Below are positions 12,966 to 25,280 of a stretch of DNA of 64,000 bases, one piece after another. Each line of letters begins with the position of its first letter. Position 1 is the first letter of the stretch. The position numbers and the translations under genes are program-made. The notes beneath the pieces are model-generated. The model did no database searches. It saw only the letters and a list, made by a program, of their open reading frames with translations, and was not told where the DNA came from. This DNA comes from Endomychus coccineus (lineage: Eukaryota > Arthropoda > Insecta > Coleoptera > Endomychidae). The stretch is taken from positions 102,406,010 through 102,470,009 of the forward strand of contig OY294067.1 in assembly GCA_958510875.1 (NCBI GenBank). Reading direction: 5' to 3'.

Positions 12966-14159
12966 ATAAAAATCATATTCCTATCAAACTATGATAACAA
13001 TTAAATTAAATAACGTAATCACACCTGAGCTTATTGCAATGAAATTGGGAACACGTCAGTATTGTAAAAATTAATTTACCAGCTCAAATTATTAAAGCAA
13101 CAAAATTTATAGAACATGGAGACATATATGTGCCATGAAGATGAAAATAAAAGTGCAAACATTCTTACAATCATTCCTATAATAATGATTGCTAAATTTC
13201 ACGACAAATTTTCAGGTATAGTGGATGGAAACACCATAATATTACAATTATAGGAAATAGGGAGTGCAAACATGAAGATTGTTGTTACTCACATGAAGCT
13301 GATATTGGAAAATGATGTTCTTAGTATGAAATATAGTTCACATACAAAATGAATATTAGACTGCCAGCTCAAAGTTGTGTATTGACATCATTATTCGAAA
13401 GATCCGTACACCTCAGAAAAACCATTGCCTATTATTATTAGTTTGATAATCTTAATTGCTCATTTGAAATATTTGGTTCACACAATAAAGTGAGGAAGTC
13501 AAGTAGATGTGAACAATTATTATCGTTTGAATCATAAGGGCTATACTGAACGACTTCTTTCATGAAATGAAAAAATTGGGGAAGAATAGATGATACACTA
13601 AAAGAGTTCACAACTGTGGATACCCTGTAACATTAATAAATACGAAATAGTATTCACTAATAATACTATTCAAGTATTAATAACCTTTCTGCTACCAAGT
13701 AGTGCTTTAATAGTATTTTGGTTGAATAGAGGAGACTTGAAGACGGCAACATAAAATTTCAAGTTCCTTATGTTTTCAACTCTTCTAAGTAAAATGTATA
13801 TTTGGCATGAAGAATTTAAAAAAATTCAGATTAAAGAATATCTGTAGAAGAATTTAACCAATATGATGATGAGGTGTCTGAATGAACTGATTCTAACAAT
13901 GAAATAGGTCAAGTCAGATGAGAAATTGAGAAGAAAGCTATCAGGTTGTCTTTTCTTACGAGGGCAAGGTGAAAAGTACCTAAAAAATGAAACAGATGGC
14001 GCCAAAGTCAAAATCCCATGTGATATTTGTGATGCACCATCTTTAACTAGAACGCATAAAAAATTTCAGACCAATATGTTATTCAGTTCTGTTTTGACAC
14101 CCATCGAAAGCAAGTAACCTTGAAGATTTTTCTAAACAAGAAAAAAGGGGATTTCGCGT

Positions 14160-15171
14160 TTGATTGAACATTATTTTTGCGTGCAAAAAACATTATGCAA
14201 ATCAAAGCATCGCTTGTTAAACATTATGAACTCTTCACTATCGATTGGAACGATTTACAAGTGGTCTACTGATTTTCGTTGTGGTAGTATGACCCCAAAG
14301 GACGTTGAACGTTCTGGTCGTACAATTGAGGTTACAACGCGAGGAATAGTCAATAAAATCCATGTTATAATATCGGACGTTCGGTGAGTTGAAATGCACG
14401 AGATTGCTGAGGCTATGGGCATCTCAACCGAACGGGTACGGAACATTGCACATAAATTTCTGAATATGAGGAAAATATCTGCCAGATGGGTGCTGCATTT
14501 GCTCTCTGTTGACAACAATCGTGACCGTGTGACAACCTCAAAGGAGTGTTTGGCGATGTTCAAGCGTGATAAGAAGGGTTTTTAGAGCCGTTTTATAACC
14601 GTGGACTAAACATGGATCCATCACAACACACCAGAGATTGAAGAACAGTGGAAAAAGTGGACTTGTTCTGGCGAATCGAAGCCGAAGTGAGTTTTTCGGT
14701 CAACAAAGTCAGGGCGACAGTTTTCTGGGATGCACACGGTATCGCCAATATCGATTACTTTGAAAAGGGCAAAACGATCACCGGCGTAAATTATACAGAG
14801 CTATTGAATCGATTCGACGCCGATTTGAAGAGAAATCGACCGCATTTGTCAAAGAAAAAAGTGCTGTCCCAACAGGACAACTCACAGCGCACAGGTTTGC
14901 AGTCGCGATGGCAAAATTGCATGAATTGCGCTACGAATTGGCTTATCATCCACCATATTATCCAGAATTGGACCCCTGCGATCTTTTTCCAAACTTAAAG
15001 AAATGGCTCGGCAGAAAGAGATCAGGCTTCAACGATGAGGTCATCACTGAAACAAACCCCTATTCTGAAGTATTGCCGAAATCGTATTATTTGGATGGGA
15101 TCGGAAAATTAGGAAAAGAAAAAGGTTGGAGAATGTGTATCGGGCTACAAGGAGATTATGTTGAGGAGTAA
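14160..15171 (+). pseudogene. mariner (irritans-like) transposase pseudogene
   Basis: A cut-and-paste transposase of the Tc1/mariner superfamily, normally about 345 residues with a DD34D catalytic triad. The first frame (14160-14585) carries the N-terminal helix-turn-helix region: SIGTIYKW, ERSGR, then HEIAEAMGISTERVRNI and TTSKECLAMF. It is broken by a TGA at 14385-14387 and a TAG at 14583. FITVD*TWIHH follows, with the first catalytic Asp kept and the next Glu codon turned into TAA. A frameshift near 14690 leads to FWDAHGI and QQDN (second Asp). Another near 14900 leads to MAKLHELRYEL, HPPYYPELDPCDLFPNLKKW (third Asp) and a C-terminus ending GDYVEE at 15171. Several stops and at least two frameshifts make it inactive. 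Flanking inverted repeats were not resolved. Confidence 0.95.
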
Positions 15172-15180
15172 AATAAGTTT

Positions 15181-15229
15181 TGACCAAATAAATCATTTCT
15201 GGTTCGACCAAATAAATCATTTCTGGTTT
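15181..15229 (+). repeat. two-unit tandem repeat in the mariner 3' region
   Basis: TGACCAAATAAATCATTTCT plus GGTTC is followed directly by a second CGACCAAATAAATCATTTCT plus GGTTT. The two 24-25-bp units lie just downstream of the transposase stop. Confidence 0.85.
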
Positions 15230-15239
15230 CATTTTTCAG

Positions 15240-16474
15240 GGAATTTTCATCTTACCCTCTTAAGCAAATAAACAGTAGACGGAAACGGTATCAACATGAA
15301 TGCCGGAGAAATCGGAATTATTTGATCCATTCTTGATGACTTATCTCAGTGAAGCATCTTCTATCGGGTAGATGCTCCATTATGCCAATGGGGTCTGTAT
15401 ACCTTGACAATGTATATGTCGATAGCACTGCAGCTTTATCGTTCGGCTGATGAGGTTTTATAAAGCAGAACAACATTGGTCTAGAGCAACCTATTCACCT
15501 TTTTGGAATAATGTCTAACAAGTAATTTGTTCGAGTATCTTGTTCGTTTGTTGATTATTACATTGGTTGGTATCGCATTCCTGGCAGTAGGCTACTAACA
15601 TTCGCCGTAACTTCAGTTAAGATTTTGATATTGCAACGTGTTCACCATAAATTATTCAAAAACAACGGATAAAACTTCTAGACGTGGAAGATAAATTCTA
15701 TTTTCTGCTCTCCATTCCAAACGACGTCGCTGATTATATGTAAATTTATATGCAGTAGAATTGTGTATTATCATTTTACACTATCTGTGTAGTAATATAT
15801 TGCTATATCGTATTTCAATGTTTATTCATTTATAACTACATGTAAAACATTTTTGTATTTGAAATCATTGTGTAGTGAGTACATTCGTTAAAATACCTAT
15901 TTAATAGTATTTCAACTCATTCCATCTCTGAAATAGATACATTGTTCAAATTCCTGTTATTTTTAATTAATACTTATCCACTAGTAGTTATTAATACATA
16001 TTATATAATATATCCGCTTATAACCATGATGTGAAATTCAATTATACTGTAGTAACGTTTTATCACATTATTGACAGTTCGATTCCATCCTCCACGAACT
16101 ACGATTATAATTAGAACACACTCTCACACTTTACCTGCTTGTGCACCGTAAATTGTACGGAAACTCCATTTAGCCCCAGGAGAATTCATCGATGTTATAC
16201 GAATCTTCATGGGTACCTACACATATTTCACATGCTTAACTCAACCGATTTTCAGGCTTTAATTTCATTAACTACGAAATAAAATAACTCATGTCTTTTT
16301 ATACACTTTAAGCGTACCTAACGCAACACGCAAGAAGACATGCACGCATCAAATAATTGGCACATTATTTAAAATCGATGTTAGAAGATCCACTATATAA
16401 TGAGATTATAATCTAATATAATACAGACATGTTTTACTTTGTTTGAAACTGATCGGAGAGGAAAATATTAATGT
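15240..16474. other. AT-rich intergenic DNA, no gene seen
   Basis: Only short frames. A small hairpin (AGCATCT...AGATGCT) lies near 15353. Nothing else supported. Confidence 0.5.
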
Positions 16475-17330
16475 AACTACTCTGTAAAAAAATTATAATA
16501 ATGTTTATTACTGGTGGAATAAATTATCTAGAAACAGTAGTAATGATAAAATACAGGAATGTATAACTACTAGAGAATCGAATGAACAAATAGAAATACA
16601 ATTTATAATCCGTGAGATAGGTAGATACCAGAAGGTACCGCTAATTTCCGGTTTGGTAGAGTGAGCTCACAGGCGTCAGTGATGAGCTCTAGTTGCAGAA
16701 TTATGCCGACGTTGAACAAGTAAGAAATATATAGCAGTTATCCAACGGTGGGCCATTCCGGAAAAGGACAGCTTTGATTTACAAAACAGAGTTCTATGTT
16801 CTATTCAAAAGGAGCTATGTCAATTAATGTCCATTGAATGTGTAGTAGATTCCTGATAAATCCATGACACTCCAAAGTACTCATTCTACTCGATAAGCCC
16901 ACATCGTATTTGAATAAAATTCAAAATGAGTATAAATTAATTACGTAATTTTACAAAACATTAATATTAATATCACTTTTTTGTAACAAATTATAATTAT
17001 GTTCCCTAAATTATGTAGAAAAAGTAGTAATGATAAAATATATGAATATATGACCACTAGAATCAACAAATGAAAATTTAATTATTAATCCCAGAGATAG
17101 ATGGATACCAGAACGATCCGCAAAATTTCCAATTGGGGGAGTGCATTCGCAGGCGTCGAAAAATTATGCCAAGTTTGAATAAGTGAAAACATATAGCAGC
17201 TATAATATTCATCCAACGAAGGACATTCAGAAAAGGAACAAAATAATGGATAACTTAGATTCAGATTTCTACTCAAATGGAGTTGTGTCAATCCATTCCT
17301 GATGTATCTATAAGAATCGAAACTTCTTAT
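16475..17330 (+). repeat. diverged tandem duplication, offset about 487 bp
   Basis: Unit A (about 16475-16880) and unit B (about 16975-17330) share an ordered series of blocks. These are GTAGTAATGATAAAATA (16537 and 17024), GAGATAG.TGGATACCAGAA-like, CACAGGCGTC / CGCAGGCGTCGA, AATTATGCC, ATATAGCAGTTAT / ATATAGCAGCTAT and CATTCCGGAAAAGGA / CATTCAGAAAAGGA. Spacing is largely kept. No coding frame is shared. Conserved spacing of GC-rich blocks inside AT-rich filler could mean a duplicated noncoding element or an old repeat. Confidence 0.7.
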
Positions 17331-18418
17331 TCTGCTTGATAGGCCTTGAGTGTAATCGGAGAAAAATCAGAAATATTTGGATACTACTTGTTTTACTTTG
17401 TATCGATCCGACTTTTGAATGGATCATCACACATCATTATTCATGATAGAACCCTATAATAATTTGAATATATATCCTTGAACTTCCTCCCAATTAAAGA
17501 ACTATATCTTAAATGATATAGTTAACTGTATTTAAGTAATACGGAGCGGATTGAACGAACACTATATTGTAACCCCCACATCCGAGTTATTAATTAGGAA
17601 GGGAGAGGCTGAATAGAACCGGTTGCGGATGAAAACTAAGCATCTCAGGTGTGTGACTGTTAATACAAGGTAGGTCGTAATCAAAGCTATCCATTACATT
17701 ATTTTTAGAGTAGCATTGAATCTTTTCAATTTCATTCACAATCAGGCTTACTCTGATATATAGAGAACTTTGATTGTTTCCTGCTCTTGCAACAGGCACC
17801 AAGATCTCTTTATTATAGAACATTGTAATTTTATCTATTTTAACCCGATATCGTTTATACAATTGGCGAAATCATTTGATTCCATCATTTTCTGAATGCA
17901 CGTGGGTTTATTATATCGTATATGTATTTGCATTGAACTCCTCATAAAACGAACATCTGTGTAGCGTTATTCGCATTGAAAAGGTATGAAACATATAGAG
18001 GATGGGTCAGAACTAACCACTTCATAATCATAATTCCACGAGCCATGTTTCAATATACCGTCGATTATAGAGATAACATGGGACATGTTGAACTATCCCG
18101 GAAATCGTACTAAAGAGGCATAATAATACGAAATCCACCCACGTGGTTCTAGGAATCATTGAACCATAAATCTCATATTTATTTCCAAATTCAATACATT
18201 ATTTCAAACCTTGTTTAAATTGATTCCATTATAATCGTAATAAATTCTGAATAATTGTCATATATTAATTTGATCTGTAATTTTAATTATAATTTATCTT
18301 GGCTTCACCTATTTAATATTTCTTCGGCTTAACTCAGCGGCATTACTGAGTCATTGCACATATTAAATCTTACCTCTCTTGTGGACATACTACTCGTGTA
18401 TTTTTTCTTTTTCGATAG
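17331..18418. other. AT-rich DNA upstream of a candidate exon
   Basis: No supported gene. The last bases (GTATTTTTTCTTTTTCGATAG) form a pyrimidine tract and splice-acceptor-like sequence before the candidate exon at 18419. Confidence 0.4.
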
Positions 18419-18567
18419 GAGGATATTGGATCCAATACACTACTAGAGACCTCGCGGAGTCACCTTCAGGACCACCGGAGATACACAGGGGAGTAATTTT
18501 AATGTCACATTGTTACAACTTTCATTACCATGATGATGATGAATTAGATGCTGTTCGTAATCGCTGA
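18419..18567 (+). CDS. candidate 3'-terminal coding exon, unknown protein
   Basis: A good acceptor-like sequence (pyrimidine tract plus TAG at 18416-18418) precedes a segment that is richer in G+C than its surroundings. With phase 2 entry it reads GYWIQYTTRDLAESPSGPPE, continues through an HYHDDDELDAV segment, and ends at TGA 18565-18567. The Pro/Ser-rich and acidic composition differs from the random-looking frames around it. The product is not recognised and no upstream exon was found. It could also be a chance frame: the stretch is only 48 codons. Confidence 0.3.
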
Positions 18568-18598
18568 GTGGAAGTAGATTGATTACATTTATTCATAA

Positions 18599-19354
18599 TA
18601 GTAGAGTATGTGAAACATTTTGATCGAAAATTTTTTATGATTTAACGCGACCGCACGGAAAATGTTCGTTTTGGTGTATAAAACAAAAGTATAAAATTTC
18701 TACCTCCTAAATTGACCGCAACCCCTTTTTTTCCGCCATTTTGTGGTATTTTGGACATTTTTAGGGGAAGTTTGTAAAAAAAAAATGTATATCTCCAGTT
18801 GTATTGAAAATTAGAAAACCAAACTGGAACCCTTTTATTGTCAATGTTTAAGGAACTTTGAACCAGTTCAAATTTCAAGTTGATCCGACCTCCCCCTTCC
18901 TCGCAATATATATATGTATATACGTATATGCATGGGAACTTGCGTGACGGCTAACTCGGGCAGTTTCCAACCGATTCAACTGAAATTTGAACTATAGGTA
19001 GGTTTTATGCCCTCAAAACTGACTTCCGATTCTCAAGTCAAAATATCGAATTGTTTCTGAGAAATTCGAGCTTAAGTCAATTTTTTAGCTAATTTCCCAA
19101 TTGAAATATCTCATGTCCTTTTCATCCTATTGACATTTGCTTAGCGTCAAAATTTAGTCATTTGCATATATTTTTACGTAGTAATCATCGTTTTTATATT
19201 ACATCAGCAATATTTACATTAGCAATATGATACTATTTTAGGTGATAAAGGTATATACATTTTTTTTAACATAAAAAAATCATAAAATGTGCCTGTGAAT
19301 ACAAATATGCATGTGTAAATACGTGTTAATGTGTTTGTATGTGTGTATGTAAGT

Positions 19355-19428
<74 letters not shown>

Positions 19429-19570
19429 AAGTGTGTGTGTGCGCGTGCCTTATTACGCGTGCGTTAAAAAATCGTATCTGTATCAGGTATACAACAGATT
19501 CATCGTATTGTAAAGATGAGAGACCCGTTTTTACTACATTGTGTAATACATAGTTTATACCTACACATAC
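18599..19570 (+). repeat. foldback repeat family, single-arm copy
   Basis: Starts TAGTAGAGTATGTGAAAC and continues through blocks AACGCGACC, GACCGCAACCCC, GTCCGACCTCCCCCTTCC-like, GCATGGGAACTTGCGTGACG and a GT microsatellite to the loop sequence GTAAAGATGAGAGACCCG and ACCTACACATAC. The same ordered blocks form both arms of the palindromic copy at 26773-29228. This copy stops at the palindrome centre, so it is half an element. Confidence 0.8.
19357..19440 (+). repeat. (GT)n microsatellite
   Basis: An uninterrupted GT run of about 34 units to 19424, then ATGTAA and a further short GT run grading into GCGCGTG. It sits inside the foldback repeat; the equivalent position in the other copy is a much shorter, interrupted GT/GTAT tract. 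Confidence 0.95.
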
Positions 19571-20445
19571 CTATAATAATAAGTATGTGTAAAAAAAAAT
19601 TTGCATATAAATAACGGATGAGAACATAGTCTAAGAAGATCTTCTCTTCTTATGGATGAGAACTACTTTGTAAGGCTGATTCAAATTTTTGATACAACAG
19701 CTGTCAGTTTTTGTAAGAACACGTGTGGTCTTAGTGATCTCGTGTCGTGCTTCAGTCTATGTTTGATTTTCTATCGTGAACGTCATTTTATTATTGATCA
19801 CTATACTTAGAATATTCCAAGTATTATTAAGTATCACCCAATTTGTCTGTGAGAACCTGGATTGGGCTAAATGTAGATGTTTTATATACGAACGTTTATA
19901 GAACTTCCGATCAAATAAATCATCATTTATTGTTATTATTCAAGCTGAAGATTCTTGGCTTCCAAAAGGATTGATGTTGCATTTCACATCATAGTTATTT
20001 TCTACGGTGGTCACAGATCTCTAAGTTACACAGCAATATCTAGTGTTCTGCACGGCTTCAACACGCGACCCTATGTTTGTAATTTTTTTAAATGATATCA
20101 CGTCAATAATCAGTTGTCTGCATCAAATTCCCGCAGTTGATCCCAAAATCTGTTTGAGTATAAATGTGAATGACTCTCCAAAATTGTGGAAATTTATTTT
20201 TATCTTTTCCTGGCTTTATTATATATAAAAAGGATTTCAAAACAAATTAAACATTTGCGTTGTCACTTTTTGGCTGCAGCATCAACTTTATTTTTCCTCA
20301 CAAGTGCCATATTGGATTATTACAGGTTTGAATATAACTTTTTATTATCTTTACAATGATGTGTCACAAGTTAAGTTACACTAGGAAACGAAATATTATT
20401 AATTTTTTTTTCCGTAGTGAGTTTTGACATTCTGATATATTGTGA
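19571..20445. other. AT-rich intergenic DNA, no gene seen
   Basis: No supported gene or repeat. Confidence 0.5.
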
Positions 20446-20453
20446 GTCATCAT

Positions 20454-20732
20454 CACGGTCGTATATACAGGTCTGGAAACTCGAGGCTGTTTCCTATGAG
20501 AGAAGTGAGTCCGTTAAGCGTCATCTGTTGTGTAGTACCAAAAGGGTGGCGCATGAGTCGAGAGATATTCTCTGGCACGAATACGACAGTGTTTGAACGA
20601 TATGGCGCCTAATCCTGACAACATACTTCGATCCATGCGCCAGCTGGTGGTTATACGGGGGACTACGAGTCTGACGACATGTAAGAGATTCATGTCAAAC
20701 ATAGAGTTTCCAGACCTATATATACGACCGTG
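20454..20732. mobile_element. 279-bp MITE with 8-bp target duplication
   Basis: The ends are inverted copies: CACGGTCGTATATACAGGTC plus TGGAAACTC at 20454-20482, and the inverse with one mismatch at 20704-20732. They are flanked by GTCATCAT (20446-20453) and GTCACCAT (20733-20740), an 8-bp duplication with one difference. No convincing coding sequence inside. The 8-bp duplication and CA start suggest a hAT-mobilised MITE; the ends differ from those of the element at 3140-5692. Confidence 0.75.
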
Positions 20733-20740
20733 GTCACCAT

Positions 20741-22070
20741 ATATTGTTTGAAAATATGTCTTTTACTAGTAGGTGAGAAAGAGGTGTGGTAAAACTTTTT
20801 TATTTACACCCGTGAGGTAAAAGATTCTTATCTCACTCATTTCGTGTGAGGTAAGGAGTTCGCACGCGTGTTTCTTATTGAACTGATTTTCAATCAATCG
20901 AATTAGTTCAATGGAAACAACTGTATTGTGAACAATATTCAAAACTGCCATCTGAATTATTGGTTGTAATGTTCTGGTTTTCCCAATAAATCATGACAGA
21001 TTGCAAATTATAATTACTTTTTACGGGCTTAGATAAATATGTGTATAATATAATGTAATAAAGATATATTAATGTAAGTGTAACTTCATTGAGAATCATC
21101 ATTGAGAAGGAAATAACATAGTCTATTCAAAACTACAATAGTCCAATATGGCGCCAATACAAAAATAATGATGATGAAGGTGATCGTAAGACGAAACGTC
21201 GGATGGCAAATAAGAAAACGCTTTCAGGTTCCTCAGTTTTTTTTTGAATCACGGATTTTCTCAAATATCTCAGAATTTTCTTGAACTTTTCAATCTTCTT
21301 CCACATTATATTGTTAGTCTGATGAATGCCCTCATTCAACCATATCTTCCAGTTTTAGAGATTCCAATGATGAGGATCCAATTTGAAAAACCCGATATAT
21401 GGAATATTGTGTTTAGTATCTACATTATATTGACGTAACAAATAGTCTTGTACTCGTATGTAGAATTATTCTCGAATAAATAAACTCATCAAATAAAAAC
21501 GTCAAATAATTGATCCTTGAACTGTATAAAAGATAAAGTTAAGGATATAGGATGGTATTGCAATTGGCAAATAATCTTATAGTATCAATCGGCTTATGTA
21601 TATTTGGTAAACAGTACAATTCAACTAAATTGGGATTTGAAATTTGAAAGAGTATATTCTATATCCTTAGCAATTAGGTTGGATTATAATGTCAAGATGT
21701 TTACTAATGTAACTCAAGTATTCCATCTTCATAATATGACCTATTAATGAGCATGTCGTTCAGATACTGGTAATAATCCGCTTCGCTGTATTTAGGTGGA
21801 ATCAATCTTTCCTGTCAGGATCACATCATCATCAAATGTCAAATGGTTATACATAATCATATATAAATTAATCCATTTAGCTTCTACCAACTTTCCTGAC
21901 AAATGTCTTGATGAATATTGATTAGATGATAAGTTAATTTTAGAGACCATAAATATATTGTGGATGGTTAGAAAAAAATAAAATCGTGGAAAGACGCCAA
22001 ATTATAATTTCTGTGATTATATTGAATCTTTAGTCGAATTGACAACATAATGTGTTTTACAAGGGTCAAT
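20741..22070. other. AT-rich intergenic DNA, no gene seen
   Basis: No supported gene. A fragment at about 21160-21200 (TGATGATGAAGGTGATCGTA then GACGAAACGTCGG) resembles a decayed PLE hammerhead core, but the closing side of the stem is missing. Confidence 0.45.
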
Positions 22071-22162
22071 ACTATATATATATGTATATATATATATATA
22101 TATTTGTATGTTTTCTAGGTATATTGGTTCGTATATATACTGATAATGAAATAAAAATTCTG

Positions 22163-22200
22163 TTTTGACGTTTCGACAATGTTTATTGCCTTTATCAAAA
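22163..22200 (-). ncRNA. hammerhead-ribozyme-like motif (palindrome left arm)
   Basis: On the minus strand: TTTTGATAAAGGCAATAAAC then ATTGTCGAAACGTCAAAA. GGCAAT and ATTGTC can pair as stem II and CGAAAC fits the 3' core. The 5' core, normally CTGATGA, is degenerate (TTGATAA), so catalysis is unlikely. PLE terminal repeats are known to carry hammerhead ribozymes. Confidence 0.5.
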
Positions 22201-22412
22201 TTGTTAATTGAATTAGTGTTTCCATGTAATTTAGAAAAGAATAGATGATTTCGATTAATGGAATGCGTCTGCAGCCGACTTGTGTCTTAAGATCCAATTA
22301 AAACTGCAGAAAACATTGGATCTTAAAACACAAGTCGGCTGCAGACGCATTTCATTAATCGAAATCATCTATTCTTTTCTAAATTACATGGAAACACTAA
22401 TTCAATTAACAA

Positions 22413-22450
22413 TTTTGATAAAGGCAATAAACATTGTCGTAACGTCAAAA
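22413..22450 (+). ncRNA. hammerhead-ribozyme-like motif (palindrome right arm)
   Basis: Inverse copy of the motif at 22163-22200, with the 3' core changed from CGAAAC to CGTAAC. Stem II (GGCAAT/ATTGTC) is intact. Probably inactive. Confidence 0.45.
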
Positions 22451-22541
22451 CAGAATTTTTATTTCATTATCAGTATATATACGAACCAATATGCCAAGAA
22501 TACATACAAATATTACAAATGGTTCAAGAATATCAACAAAA

Positions 22542-22650
<109 letters not shown>

Positions 22651-24805
22651 CTGCTTTCTACTATCACCTACTGTGAGCAAAATTTTACGGTTTCGGATAC
22701 CTTTGCGGGTTAAATGTATATGTCTTAGATATGCGAGAAGCGTAGTAAGACGGTAAAATACACTTTTTATCATTGAAAATTCTTTCCAATTGACAACATA
22801 TGTGTTTTACAACTCTATGTTTTGTACTTATAATCATTGGGCAATTTCTTGAAGTCAAACTAGATCATCTTTTCTGTAATATTTGATTCAATATATGTTC
22901 TCATCTTTGACTATTCAGATCAGTAGACTCAACAAGCAAGGCATTCTGATTTGCCTCTTCGCGGGGTAGGTACATGAAGTATTTCCAGCAGCAAACCTGA
23001 TGCTTGTGTCCCTTGGTTTATTTTTGTCTTTTGATTTGCAATTTGGAGCTTAAAGCACCTGCATCCATTTTCGCTTTCATGTCTGTTCGAATTTTTTCGA
23101 ATTCGATCTTTTATAAGCTTGTGCATCAAGTTCTGAGGTATAATCAGTCGATTGTTCTAACGTATATAACTTTCTTCAATAATTTTGATTAGCAATATTA
23201 CATGTTTTAGAAGTTCATCACGAGATTCTAATGCAATTCGAAAACTATCAAATGTTGCTTGCAAACTATAAGAGAGTAATACTGACAGAAGGTCGTCATT
23301 TATTTGTACTTCCATGTCACTGAGCCGGCCAACAGCATCGATCCTTTCGATACCTCTTCCTCCACATGACGAACACAGGTATTCCTAATCTGACAGGTGT
23401 AACAATGCTTAAAGTTTCCTTCGACCTATTCAAGTAGTGATCAATAGATATCTCATCTATCCCGATGTGCTGCTTATAATACTCCTTTGATATTCTACAA
23501 ACCATTTCTATTGTATTGAGACTACGACTACTTCAGTTGTTTATTTCTTCGAGAAGTTTCAGTGATAATTCTAAAAGATATTATGATAAATAAATTCTGA
23601 TGGGAGTCATATTAGAGAGTAGAAGCGGATACCTTTGAGCCTAACCAACTATAGCCTGAAACACCTATCATACCTCTCAGATAGAAAGAAACATTTTTAT
23701 CTCCGAGGAAACAGTCAAGCAAAGCTGATAGCACTGCTTATATTCACGCGAAGATCAAAGCTTGGCTGAGGATACCTAGATGTCTCTAAGCTGCTGATTA
23801 ATGCAGAAAATGGGAAATGAGACAAAATTCAACATACCAAGACAATAGTTCAGGGCTGATGGCGTTTCGGAACAGAGAAACACTATCTTCTGAGATATCA
23901 TCTCAACAATATGATCATCGATGAGGAAGGTACATATCGCTTCAGTAAATACGAACCTAAGTCAGTATATGAGAAATTTTCTCATCTGAACGAGAGTACA
24001 TCTGGCAGCATGAGCCGAATGTCTATAGTGACGTCACAGGCTCCTCATAGATAATACCTTAAATAGACGAGAAATTTCTACGTTACACTTTCAGACAATA
24101 TTCAAACACATCTAGTGAGCTTTGAACCAGACGCCTATCGCCACATATTGGAATGTACAATAATATGAACCCAAATATTTTTATTCACAGTTTCAACAGT
24201 TAGGTATACAAAATAAAAAAAAATGAATAACATTTATTGTTGAATTATTACATTCTCAAAGATATATGTTTGAATAGGTAGTATAGAAATAAAAATATGT
24301 AGTATAGAAGATATTCAACATGTTTAATTGAAATCTAAAATTTTCTAAAGCGATTTTATCTATTTAGATCTTTTTTTCTGTCAAAGATATCATTTGCTTT
24401 GTTATATTGTGTTCTTCACTTTATATCTGGTATCACATATATCAATCTATTCAAACAAGTAATGGAAAAATAATTTACAAGAATTCCGAAGGAAGGTAAT
24501 CATCTGGTGATCTATCAAATATTTTATTGCAAATAAATTTCCTGAACTGGCTATAATCTAGCCGCCTAAATTACATTCTGGCCTCAGAAACATGACAAGT
24601 GCGCACTATTTCTTGATGAAATGAGAGGTCTAGAAATTGTCTAGGAATTATCTACAATAAGTTCCAAACACAAAATATTAAATGAGTACCTATCAAACGA
24701 GGGAAGGAACAAACAATGCCGTGAGCAGCTGACAGCGCCTATACGACCTACAACTATGTTGAATCTACTACAAATAGATAATACACTGTAATAATAATTA
24801 TAATT
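22651..24805. other. intergenic DNA, no gene identified
   Basis: Frames are short. The part at about 23640-24150 is somewhat less AT-rich than the rest and could be decayed coding sequence of a retroelement, but no motif was recognised. Confidence 0.4.
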
Positions 24806-25280
24806 ATTATTGTTGAGGTGTTGGACCTCGTGTCACGCATCATCTAGTGGGACGGTTCCCACTCACGAGTGTTCACTCAGCTACCAAAAGACGGTTCCCA
24901 CTCGAGAACTTTCACCATTCCTCCCCCCAGGATACCGAACCCTGAAGAGGTTAACACCATCATCGTGATATATTTCATTTAAGGTCGGCTTAGTGACGCG
25001 GTTTCCAGCCTAGAGTGATCAGCAAGGTCAAGAGTATTCACTAGATTCACAAGAAGGACAAACAAACCATCGGAGACCGGGTGAGTGGTTTATGCGCTGA
25101 AGAGGTGCTCTGCGTTTTGCGGGATCAGTGTTATGCATCTGCACATAATGTGCATTGATATTTTCACCTTCGCAATGATGAATCGCTAAGATTCATATTA
25201 CTGAAGAATTCAACAAATAAATTTCCACAAAGTACCATTTGCTCACTTGAACACTGTGCGTGTTTCCTTTTTTCCGGTAT
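24806..25280 (+). repeat. possible solo LTR or other GC-richer repeat
   Basis: Begins near TGTTGAGGTGTTGGACCTCG and is GC-richer than its flanks. It holds a repeated motif, GACGGTTCCCACTC, at about 24850 and 24890, and an AATAAA at 25214. A TG start and AATAAA are LTR-like, but no matching CA end, target duplication or second copy was found. Confidence 0.3.

Larger units (their letters stand above)
7395..14159. other. AT-rich intergenic DNA
   Basis: Mostly featureless. It contains one end-like sequence of a MITE (ACAGGGTGTTTCAATGAGG near 8573) with no partner found, a small hairpin GTTACCTTA-TAC-TAAGGTAAC near 10489-10509, an (ATT)n run, an anomalous GC-rich patch and an unidentified minus-strand open segment, the last three listed separately. 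The 5' end of the mariner lies somewhere in the last 200 bases, but its inverted repeat was not resolved. Confidence 0.5.
22104..22507. repeat. near-perfect 404-bp palindrome of PLE terminal sequence
   Basis: The left arm (22104-22296) and right arm (about 22311-22507) are inverse copies with only about five differences by eye over about 190 bp. They flank a short loop around AAACTGCAGAAAAC. The same arm sequence is the 3' tail of the PLE at 31547-32625 (32390-32620). It contains the hammerhead-like motif listed separately. AT microsatellites border both sides. Confidence 0.9.

Noticed and set aside
19331..19513. Cys-Val repeat frame
   Set aside because: Translation of the GT microsatellite.
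21160..21200. Hammerhead-like TGATGATGAAGGTGATCG...GACGAAACG
   Set aside because: The closing strand of the stem is missing.
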